From positions 1 to 5,587 of the forward strand of contig JBCCYD010000413.1 in NCBI GenBank assembly GCA_039190385.1: DNA of 5,587 nt, read 5' to 3'. A program made the position numbers and the translations under genes. Source of the DNA: Xenococcus sp039190385. Its GTDB lineage: Bacteria; Cyanobacteriota; Cyanobacteriia; Cyanobacteriales; Xenococcaceae. How positions within the stretch are numbered: position 1 is the first letter of the stretch; the number at the start of each line of letters is the position of its first letter. The notes under the pieces were generated by a model that was not told the origin of the DNA, made no database searches, and worked only from the letters and a program-made list of their open reading frames with translations. Shown here one piece after another: positions 1 to 5,539 of the stretch.

Positions 1-119
1 CCATATTCGAATTAATTAATAATTACAATATAAAAGTACAAGAATCCAGAATTTAATTCTATACTGACTTTAAATAATAATAAAATTAGCTAATGGTGAT
101 CGCTTGATTATTGCGATAT

Positions 120-146
120 TTGAGACAAAAGCGATCGCACTAAAAT
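120..146 (+). promoter_or_regulatory. weak sigma70-type promoter candidate for the DUF29 gene
   Basis: TTGAGA (120-125, 5/6 to TTGACA) and TAAAAT (141-146, 5/6 to TATAAT) are 15 bp apart, 32 bases before the DUF29 start codon. The spacer is shorter than the usual 17 bp and contains the HIP1 site at 131-138. The surrounding sequence is AT-rich, so chance matches are likely; this is only the best candidate seen. Confidence 0.2.
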
Positions 147-178
147 AAAAGAAAAATTGAAATCGAACATCTCTAAGT

Positions 179-577
179 ATGCTAAATCAGGAGACCATTT
201 CCGATAATAGAGTGGTCAACCTCTCGCTTTTCGAACATGATTTTTATGCTTGGACACAGCAGCAAGCAGCAATCCTAGCTGCCCATCGTTGGGAAGATTT
301 AGATTTAGCTAATTTAATTGAGGAGATTGAATCATTGGGAAGACAGGAACACCTAGAATTGCGAAATCGCTTATGCCTTCTCATTGCTCATCTACTCAAA
401 TGGCAATTTCAACCTCAAAAACGCAGCCGTAGTTGGCTAGCAACAATTCTAATTCAGCGTCTCGATACAATGGATCTATTAGAAGATAATCCGAGTCTGA
501 AACCCTATCTAGAAGAAGCCTTAGAACGTGCTCACAAAAAGGCAATTATATTAGCGACAAAAGAAACCAACCTTTAG
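179..577 (+). CDS. DUF29 family protein, probably C-terminally truncated
   Basis: This small protein of 132 residues belongs by sequence to the DUF29 family, which is found in many copies in cyanobacterial genomes and has no established function. The hallmarks are the N-terminal block with DFYAWTQQQA (residues 21-30), then LANLIEEIESLG (about 43-54), the basic KWQFQPQKRSRSW stretch (about 74-86) and NPSLKPYLEEALERA (about 104-118). It is predicted soluble and largely helical, without signal peptide or membrane segment. No Shine-Dalgarno sequence precedes the ATG, but the start fits the family's N-terminus. The reading frame stops right after KETNL, where family members usually continue about 20-25 residues into a tail ending in an LEQVLD-like motif. 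A similar tail can be read in another frame up to base 648. No operon partner is present: the next gene lies about 270 bases downstream. Family assignment is confident; any role would be a guess. Confidence 0.85.
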   Translation: MLNQETISDNRVVNLSLFEHDFYAWTQQQAAILAAHRWEDLDLANLIEEIESLGRQEHLELRNRLCLLIAHLLKWQFQPQKRSRSWLATILIQRLDTMDLLEDNPSLKPYLEEALERAHKKAIILATKETNL

Positions 578-648
578 GGCTGCTCCCTCTGCTTATATCA
601 ATTCCTCATTTCAAACTTGGTGAAGTACTAGGCGATCGCGATGACTAA
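571..648 (+). pseudogene. out-of-frame continuation of the DUF29 C-terminal tail
   Basis: Read in the -1 frame relative to the upstream gene, bases 571-645 encode 25 residues beginning PLGLLP and ending FKLGEVLGDRDD, followed by TAA at 646-648. DUF29 proteins typically continue after ETNL with PL..FP and a final F.LEQVLD-like motif, so this looks like the lost tail. The frame change lies around 571-577; loss of one copy of a CCTT repeat by slippage is one simple explanation. The HIP1 site at 632-639 lies within the tail. The similarity is short and judged by eye, so a naturally short protein cannot be excluded. Confidence 0.45.
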
Positions 649-708
649 TAACACTCATAAAGATTAAGATTCATAAAGTAAATTAACAATTTCCCGCTTT
701 CAGTAAAG

Positions 709-760
709 TTTATCCCCTTATTAATTTCGAGATAACCTTAGTTAAAAATAATCTTGATTA
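709..760 (+). promoter_or_regulatory. candidate Pho box array upstream of the phosphatase
   Basis: Five octamers start every 11 bp (8 bp plus 3 bp spacer), as in the cyanobacterial Pho box consensus PyTTAAPyPy(T/A) bound by the SphR/PhoB response regulator: TTTATCCC (709, 6/8), ATTAATTT (720, 7/8), GATAACCT (731, 6/8), TTAAAAAT (742, 5/8) and CTTGATTA (753, 7/8). The array ends 89 bases before the phosphatase ATG, a sensible place for an activator site. The matches are imperfect and the region is AT-rich, which raises the chance score. No convincing -10 box was found directly downstream. The nature of the downstream gene is independent support for the call. Confidence 0.4.
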
Positions 761-837
761 GAATTTCGCTGTTAAAAGTATTTTCTGTCCATGTTTGGCA
801 CTAGTTGACTTATAAACAGCGAATAACGATTCTTACT

Positions 838-841
838 GAGG
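838..841 (+). promoter_or_regulatory. ribosome binding site fixing the phosphatase start at 850
   Basis: GAGG at 838-841 lies 8 bases before the ATG at 850. This favours ATG 850 over the in-frame TTG at 805, which has no such motif and would add 15 residues (TYKQRITIL...) unlike anything in the second module. The chosen start also puts the first conserved motif, NVIFIHPDG, at residue 4. Confidence 0.7.
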
Positions 842-849
842 TTAAATTC

Positions 850-3800
850 ATGACAAGTAATGTTATTTTTATTCATCCAGATGGAGCTGATCCATCTCAT
901 TTCGCTGCGGCTCGGTTTGAATCAGTTGGCCCTGATGGTCGCTTGAATTGGGATTTAGCTCCTGCGGCTGGTGTTTATCTGGGACATCTTGATGATCAAG
1001 TCGTTGCGACATCTAATGCTGGCGCTGTTGTCCATGCCTATGGTATCAAAGCTGTTGCCCCCAGCTATGGCTTCGATGAGAATGGCTTAGAGTATCAATC
1101 TCTCGCGGCTTTACAAGGTCAAAACGTCGCCGGATCAGCCCTAGACGCGACGGTTCTGGAAGAGGCGATTGCTGCTGGACGACCGACAGCTGTGATCAAC
1201 TCTGGCTTTATTGCCGAGCCTGGTACTGGCGTATTTCTAGCCGATGCTGAAAGCCGTCGCGATCGCGAGGGAATCACAGCTCAGATCGTAGAATCTGGCG
1301 TCAACGTGATTATGGCTGCGGGAGAAATTGATTATTTACCTGCGGGAACAGTTGGCTTTTTTGGTGAAGAAGGAACTCGCACCGACGGTCGTAACCTGAT
1401 CGAAGAAGCAGAAGTTGCAGGTTATACCGTTGTGTACACCAGAGAACAACTAGAAAATCTGCCAGCCAATACCGAGCGTGTTTTAGGGATTTTTGCTGCG
1501 GATGATACCTATAACGATGTTCCTGAAGGGCGATTAATTCAAGACGGGTTTGTGGATGAAAACGGGGAATTAATTACCTATGGACAGCTACCCCTAAATC
1601 CCAACCCGCCCACCGTGGCAGAAATGCTCCAGGCAACCCTAAATCTTGATTTATTTAGCCAGGAAGAAGAAGGTTTCTTTATTGTTCTTGAAGAGGAAGG
1701 TACCGATAACTTTGGTAACAATAATAATGCCCGCGGTGTGATTGATGCCACCTTAAGAGCTGATGCTGCCATTGGTGTCGCGCGCGATTTCATTGCCAAT
1801 GTTAATCCCAATACCTTCGTGATTACTGCTGCTGATAGTGCGGGTGGGTCTTTAGAAATTGATGATGTTTCTGGACCTACAGTGGGAACCACCACTACCC
1901 AACGACAGTTGGACGAAGCTGGGGAAAACAGTGCCATTACAGTTCCCTTTGACGGCACCACTGGTAGTAATACGGCACCATTTGTAAGTGCGCCTGATGT
2001 CAATGGTAATAGCTATGAATTTGGTATTACTTGGGCAGGGTTACCAGACTTTGCGGGCAGCATTGTTTCTAAAGCTTATGGAGCAGGAGCCGAACGTTTA
2101 CCTGCAACCCTCGATAATACAGCGATTTATCGCCTAATTTATGAGAGTCTATTTGATGTTCGTTTGGATGCACCAGCAGGCGTACCCGATGATCTGACAC
2201 CTCGTGAGGCTCCTGAACCCACTTCGGATACTGGTAATGTAATTTTCATCCATCCAGATGGTACGAGCCCTTCTCACTATGCAGCAGCGAGGTTTGCAGC
2301 TTTAGGAACTGATGGTCGTCTAAATTGGGATCAGCTAAGCAATGCGGGTGTTTATTTAGGCCATATTGATGATCGTCTGGTTTCCACTTCCAATGCCGGT
2401 GCAGTTGTTCACGCTTATGGTGTCAAACCTTTTGCTGGTAGCTATGGATTTGATGCGCCTGTAGATGAAGGAGGAGAAGAAATTATTGCGCTTTCTGGGC
2501 AGAACGCCACCATTGCACAAGAAGCTCAAGCCGCAGGAAAAGCAGTAGGGATCATTAATTCCGGCTTTATTGCTGAGCCAGGAACTGGTGTTTTTCTAGC
2601 TGATGTGGATAATCGTGGTGAGACTGAAGCTATTACGGCTGAAATTTTGGATCAGCGACCGAATGTGATTCTTGGTGCTGGAGAAACTGATTATTTACCA
2701 GTGGGAACGATTGGCTTTTTTGGCGAAGAAGGAACTCGCACCGATGGGCGTAATTTAATTGAAGAAGCTGAAGTCGCTGGATATGAAGTTGTGTTCACTC
2801 GCGAGCAACTATTAGCAGTTGATACAGATAGTACTGAGTTCCTGTTGGGTATTTTCGCAGCCGAAGATACCTACAATGACTTTTTTGAAGATGAGCTGCG
2901 ACGCGATGGTTTTGTAGATGAGAACGGGGATCTGCTCCTTTATGGTCAGCTTCCTCTCAACCCCAATCCTCCCACCGTTGCGGAAATGTTAGAGGTCGCC
3001 TTACCCATTTTGGACAGTGATCCAGATGGTTTTTTCTTGGTTTTGGAGGAAGAGGCAACTGACAATTTTGGTAATGATAACAATGCTGCAGGAGTCATTG
3101 AGGCAGCGATAAGAGCTGATGATGCCATTGGGGTTGCTCTTGATTTTGTGGATAATGTCGACCCTAACACGTTGGTAATTACGGCAGCGGATTCCGATGC
3201 AGGTGGCTTAGAGGTTGATGATGTACCCATTAGCGGCTTTGGTCTTGACCCAGCAGATCCAGCGTCTGGCTTCACCCTGCGCACTCAAGCTGAATTGGCA
3301 GCATTTGGGGATAGTGCTGATGGAACCTTGGTTCAAGTTGATGATATTGATGGTAGCAATGACGTACCAGGATTTAGCACCGATGTATTTGAACCATTTG
3401 TGACCGGTGCTCCCGATGCGGATGGTGATATCTTCGAGTTCGGCGTTGCTTGGGCTACTCGCTCCGATGTAAATGGGGGAATTGTCTCCAAGTCCTACGG
3501 TCTGAATGCAGAACTGCTACCGGCAACTACAGATAACACTGATATTTATCGTGTTATGTATCAAACTCTCTTTGGTACTGCTCCTGACGCAACAAATTTA
3601 GATTTATTAGAGACCGATATTTTCCGTTTTCGTAGCGAGATTGATGGTCAATCATCATACTTATTTGCTGGTGGGGAAGAAGCCGAAAATATTCGAGCTA
3701 ATTTTGCTGATACTTTCACGGAAGAAGGTTTTGCCTTCAAAGTATCGGCTGATCAAGAAGATGATTTGATTGATCTATATCGTTTTCGTAGTGAGCAGGG

Positions 3801-4059
3801 AACTTATCTTTACGTAGGAGAAACTGAACGCGATCGCATTAATAGCGATCCGAGTCTTTCTGATATCTTTACCGAAGAAGGTCGAGCTTTTTCTGTCTAC
3901 GGTGTAGGTGCTGGAGACGCAACCGAATTTTTTCGTTTCCGCAATCTCAATAGTTCTAATAATTATCTTTATGCTACAGGCACAGAGGCAGAGTTAATTC
4001 GCACTAGCTTTGCTAATACTTTTGTAGAAGAGGGATCGGCTTTTGAAGCTGGAGTTTAA
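850..4059 (+). CDS. double-module alkaline phosphatase-like protein with three C-terminal DUF5648-like repeats
   Basis: The 1069-residue product has two full-length modules of the alkaline phosphatase superfamily (residues about 4-437 and 463-910, each close to the size of E. coli PhoA), a Pro/Asp/Glu-rich linker (438-462) and three short repeats (about 924-965, 976-1016, 1027-1069). The family hydrolyses phosphate monoesters. Against E. coli PhoA, HPDG supplies the D51-type ligand (D11/D470), TSNAGAVVHAYG places a serine at the S102 nucleophile (S55/S514), LEEE.TDNFGN supplies E322 and D327 equivalents (E281, D286; E733, D738), and TAADS supplies D369 (D329/D781). The zinc histidines H331, H370 and H412 are replaced in both modules (Asn, Ser, and no His). 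The alignment was made by eye. The protein has no cysteine, six lysines and a strongly acidic composition, as is common for exported cyanobacterial proteins, yet no signal peptide; export, if any, would be non-classical or type I. The gene stands alone behind a candidate Pho box. Phosphatase superfamily membership is confident; activity and substrate are not shown. Confidence 0.88.
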   Translation: MTSNVIFIHPDGADPSHFAAARFESVGPDGRLNWDLAPAAGVYLGHLDDQVVATSNAGAVVHAYGIKAVAPSYGFDENGLEYQSLAALQGQNVAGSALDATVLEEAIAAGRPTAVINSGFIAEPGTGVFLADAESRRDREGITAQIVESGVNVIMAAGEIDYLPAGTVGFFGEEGTRTDGRNLIEEAEVAGYTVVYTREQLENLPANTERVLGIFAADDTYNDVPEGRLIQDGFVDENGELITYGQLPLNPNPPTVAEMLQATLNLDLFSQEEEGFFIVLEEEGTDNFGNNNNARGVIDATLRADAAIGVARDFIANVNPNTFVITAADSAGGSLEIDDVSGPTVGTTTTQRQLDEAGENSAITVPFDGTTGSNTAPFVSAPDVNGNSYEFGITWAGLPDFAGSIVSKAYGAGAERLPATLDNTAIYRLIYESLFDVRLDAPAGVPDDLTPREAPEPTSDTGNVIFIHPDGTSPSHYAAARFAALGTDGRLNWDQLSNAGVYLGHIDDRLVSTSNAGAVVHAYGVKPFAGSYGFDAPVDEGGEEIIALSGQNATIAQEAQAAGKAVGIINSGFIAEPGTGVFLADVDNRGETEAITAEILDQRPNVILGAGETDYLPVGTIGFFGEEGTRTDGRNLIEEAEVAGYEVVFTREQLLAVDTDSTEFLLGIFAAEDTYNDFFEDELRRDGFVDENGDLLLYGQLPLNPNPPTVAEMLEVALPILDSDPDGFFLVLEEEATDNFGNDNNAAGVIEAAIRADDAIGVALDFVDNVDPNTLVITAADSDAGGLEVDDVPISGFGLDPADPASGFTLRTQAELAAFGDSADGTLVQVDDIDGSNDVPGFSTDVFEPFVTGAPDADGDIFEFGVAWATRSDVNGGIVSKSYGLNAELLPATTDNTDIYRVMYQTLFGTAPDATNLDLLETDIFRFRSEIDGQSSYLFAGGEEAENIRANFADTFTEEGFAFKVSADQEDDLIDLYRFRSEQGTYLYVGETERDRINSDPSLSDIFTEEGRAFSVYGVGAGDATEFFRFRNLNSSNNYLYATGTEAELIRTSFANTFVEEGSAFEAGV
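859..2160 (+). repeat. phosphatase module 1 of the tandem internal duplication
   Basis: Residues 4-437. It aligns with module 2 from NVIFIHPDG through SNAGAVVHAYG, INSGFIAEPGTGVFLAD, GFFGEEGTRTDGRNLIEE, LPLNPNPPTVAEML and TDNFGN to DNT.IYR..Y..LF. The offset is 459 residues at the N-terminus. Module-specific features are a small insertion near residue 95 and the metal-site sequence ADSAGGSLE (about 328-336), where module 2 has ADSDAGGLE. Confidence 0.85.
2236..3576 (+). repeat. phosphatase module 2 of the tandem internal duplication
   Basis: Residues 463-909. It carries the same ordered motifs as module 1, with candidate nucleophile S514, acidic residues E733, D738 and D781, and an extra Asp at 783. 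The segment between ADSDAGGLEVDD and the final GGIVSKSYG is longer than in module 1 and diverged, rich in Asp, Ser and Gly. DNA identity to module 1 is moderate, with many silent changes, so this is not a recent duplication. Confidence 0.85.
3619..4056 (+). repeat. three DUF5648-like repeats at the C-terminus
   Basis: Three units of about 41-43 residues follow the pattern [IL]YRFR......YLYaG..EaE.Ir..F...FtEEG.AF.V: residues 924-965 (IFRFRSEIDG...), 976-1016 (LYRFRSEQG...) and 1027-1069 (FFRFRNLNSS...). Linkers of about 10 residues separate them. The pattern resembles the DUF5648 repeat (FRF...LYT...E.......F..EG.AF.V) found at the ends of secreted or surface bacterial proteins, where a binding or anchoring role is often presumed. 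The repeat structure is plain from the sequence; the family name is recalled, not searched. Confidence 0.7.
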
Positions 4060-4081
4060 CGGTTCAATCGTGAGTTCACTT

Positions 4082-4097
4082 AATCAAGATTGATTTT
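4082..4097 (+). terminator. weak hairpin after the phosphatase gene
   Basis: AATCA (4082-4086) pairs with TGATT (4091-4095) over a 4-base loop, followed by two more T. It lies 22 bases past the phosphatase stop codon. The stem is only 5 bp and poor in G+C, so it is at best a weak terminator; no stronger hairpin is seen in the convergent spacer. Confidence 0.2.
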
Positions 4098-4125
4098 ACA
4101 GCGATCGCATAGTGTCAGTAGGAAT

Positions 4126-4175
4126 GATCGCGAACAATCATCCTTCTCGGCTCTTAACGCGATCGCGAACAATCA
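4126..4175. repeat. 15-bp direct repeat pair overlapping HIP1-like sequence
   Basis: GATCGCGAACAATCA occurs at 4126-4140 and exactly again at 4161-4175, 35 bp apart start to start. The second copy overlaps a full HIP1 site at 4159-4166. The pair lies in the non-coding spacer between two convergent genes and has no evident function. Confidence 0.8.
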
Positions 4176-4255
4176 GCTAACATTGAAATTTAATTATTTA
4201 AGTTGTTACTAAGTAGCTGGGTGAAATTAAATATAACATCAGAAATTTTAATTTC

Positions 4256-4279
4256 CTCCTCTGCTCCTCTGCTCCTCCG
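4256..4279. repeat. 8-bp tandem repeat CTCCTCTG (three units)
   Basis: Two exact units CTCCTCTG (4256-4263, 4264-4271) are followed by CTCCTCCG (4272-4279). On the minus strand, just downstream of the permease stop codon, this reads as a purine-rich GGAGCAGAGGAG stretch. It is a short simple repeat in the convergent spacer. Confidence 0.8.
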
Positions 4280-4315
4280 CTCTTACCCGTTTTATAATCA
4301 ATTGTGCTTAGGTAA

Positions 4316-5434
4316 TTATCTTCCCAGTGTAAGTTCTTCTTTCTTTCCTAAAATCCCTTGAGGTCGCCATACCATCAAAATCATTAAAATTAATCCAATT
4401 ACCATAATCCGAAAGGCACCTAATTGGGCATTATCAAACCAGCCTAATTGAGGTAAATAAAAACGGGTCAAAGCATCGTAAGCCCAAAAAATAATCACGC
4501 CTAGTAACGTTCCTGGATTACTACCCGCACCCCCTAAAACAACCATGGTCCAAACATTAAAGGTTACCAGAGGTTGAAAATTACTGGGATAGACATTGGT
4601 TAGTTGCCAAGCATAAAAAGCTCCCGCAATTCCCGCGATCGCGCCTCCCAACATAAAAGATTGCAACTTATACCAAAATACATTCTTACCCAAGGCACGG
4701 GGAATCTCCTCATCTTCGCGAATTGCTTTAAGTACTCTGCCCCAAGGAGATTTGACTAGCAGCTCTAAACCCCAATAAATCAAAGCGAGAGTTAATAGAA
4801 CAAGCAGCATCAAACCTGCTTTGTAGTTGTAATTAGAAAGAGCAATACAGCCATTGATATAGACTGTCAAAATTAAAGCAAACCCGATCGCGCCATAAAT
4901 AAGTAAACTAATTCGGTTTGTTGGTTGATAACTTTTGCCTTGAATTTTGGTTCCTTCACGCCATTGCGATCGCAATCCTCGATACAATTGCCAGAGAGCA
5001 AAAATTGCCAAAGCAGTTAATAATCCCACTAAAAATACTGTTCCGGCTAGACCAGGTTCAAATTGAGCCAGAGGTAAGGGAAAACGTTGTACTCCAAAAG
5101 AACCTTTGGTTAGCCATTCTTCATTTAAGGCAATGAGGCGAATTAATTCAGAAACGCCAATGGTAACGATCGCCAGATAATCTTCTCGCAATCTCAGAGT
5201 AGAAATCCCGATCAATAAACCCAATAAAGACGAGATCACCGCACCAATCAGTACTGCCAGAAGTAGAGGTACACCTTGAGAACTCAACAAAACAGTTGTG
5301 TAGGCTCCGACTGTCATAAAAGCCACATGACCAAAATTAATTAGGCCCGTTAGACCCCATTGCAAATTTAAGCCCAGAGCAAAAATGCCATACAAACCAG
5401 CCGAAATTGTCAAAAAAACTAAATAACCAACCAT
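4316..5434 (-). CDS. livM: LivM-type permease of a branched-chain/neutral amino-acid ABC transporter
   Basis: This 372-residue integral inner-membrane protein is one of the two pore subunits of a HAAT-family (Liv/Nat/Urt type) ABC importer. It would pair with a LivH-type permease, two ATPases and a periplasmic binding protein. About ten hydrophobic segments are visible (roughly 1-24, 32-52, 54-78, 86-102, 131-152, 176-195, 206-227, 258-278, 293-317, 340-356). Family motifs are GLNLQWGLTGLINFGHVAF (21-39), REDYLAIVTIG (83-93), the ATPase-contacting loop SPWGRVLKAIREDEEIPRAL (229-248), VVLGGAGSNPGTLLG (298-312) and the closing WRPQGILG (356-363). A cytoplasmic insert around 152-174 (RGLRSQWREGTKIQGKSYQP) is somewhat longer than in enteric LivM. 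The start fits the family, but no Shine-Dalgarno sequence precedes it; a 7-bp repeat array begins 5 bases upstream. No partner subunit is in the window. The cyanobacterial Nat neutral amino-acid system is the likeliest assignment; a urea (Urt) role is less likely but not excluded. Confidence 0.88.
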   Translation of the reverse strand: MVGYLVFLTISAGLYGIFALGLNLQWGLTGLINFGHVAFMTVGAYTTVLLSSQGVPLLLAVLIGAVISSLLGLLIGISTLRLREDYLAIVTIGVSELIRLIALNEEWLTKGSFGVQRFPLPLAQFEPGLAGTVFLVGLLTALAIFALWQLYRGLRSQWREGTKIQGKSYQPTNRISLLIYGAIGFALILTVYINGCIALSNYNYKAGLMLLVLLTLALIYWGLELLVKSPWGRVLKAIREDEEIPRALGKNVFWYKLQSFMLGGAIAGIAGAFYAWQLTNVYPSNFQPLVTFNVWTMVVLGGAGSNPGTLLGVIIFWAYDALTRFYLPQLGWFDNAQLGAFRIMVIGLILMILMVWRPQGILGKKEELTLGR

Positions 5435-5438
5435 GGAT

Positions 5439-5480
5439 TAAGTAATAAGTAATAAGTAATAAGTAATAAGTAATAAGTGA
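5439..5480. repeat. heptamer tandem array TAAGTAA x6 (STRR type)
   Basis: Five exact TAAGTAA units (5439-5473) are followed by TAAGTGA (5474-5480). The array begins 5 bases upstream of the permease start codon, so on the minus strand the ribosome-binding region consists of TTACTTA repeats. Heptamer short tandem repeats (STRR) are known from cyanobacterial intergenic DNA. Confidence 0.95.
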
Positions 5481-5490
5481 AATTACTCTG

Positions 5491-5539
5491 TTAAATGTTA
5501 AATGGTCAATGATTAATGTTCAATGGTCAATGTTCAATG
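5491..5539. repeat. second, degenerate heptamer array (consensus KTCAATG x7)
   Basis: Seven consecutive 7-mers all ending in AATG: TTAAATG, TTAAATG, GTCAATG, ATTAATG, TTCAATG, GTCAATG, TTCAATG. Only 10 bases separate it from the TAAGTAA array, and its unit sequence is different. It ends in a T run (5540-5545). The variation between units suggests an older array than its neighbour. Confidence 0.85.

Noticed and set aside
805..816. TTGACT followed by TATAAA as a promoter
   Set aside because: The two hexamers are directly adjacent, with no spacer, so they cannot act as -35 and -10 of one promoter.
805..849. TTG start adding 15 residues to the phosphatase
   Set aside because: No ribosome binding site precedes it, the extension has no counterpart before module 2, and ATG 850 has GAGG at good spacing.
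1578..2003. 141-codon open frame on the minus strand inside phosphatase module 1
   Set aside because: It lies wholly antisense to a strongly supported gene, and its product (Ser/Val/Pro-rich) shows no recognisable domain. A matching antisense frame occurs in module 2 because the modules are duplicates.
2946..3284. 112-codon open frame on the minus strand inside phosphatase module 2
   Set aside because: It is the shadow equivalent of the module 1 antisense frame. Its similarity to that frame follows from the duplication and does not show selection on the minus strand.
3215..3403. 62-codon plus-strand open frame in another frame within the phosphatase
   Set aside because: It overlaps the real coding frame throughout, in the variable Asp-rich segment, with no ribosome binding site or recognisable motif.
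4242..4255. GAAATT-TT-AATTTC hairpin as a terminator for the permease
   Set aside because: The stem is 6 bp with a 2-base loop and almost no G+C, and on the minus strand it is not followed by a clear T run.
4918..5136. 72-codon plus-strand open frame opposite the permease gene
   Set aside because: It is antisense to a clear membrane protein gene; its Leu/Ile-rich product is what the opposite strand of such a gene commonly gives.
5439..5539. CRISPR array
   Set aside because: The repeats are contiguous 7-mers without unique spacers, so they are simple tandem repeats.
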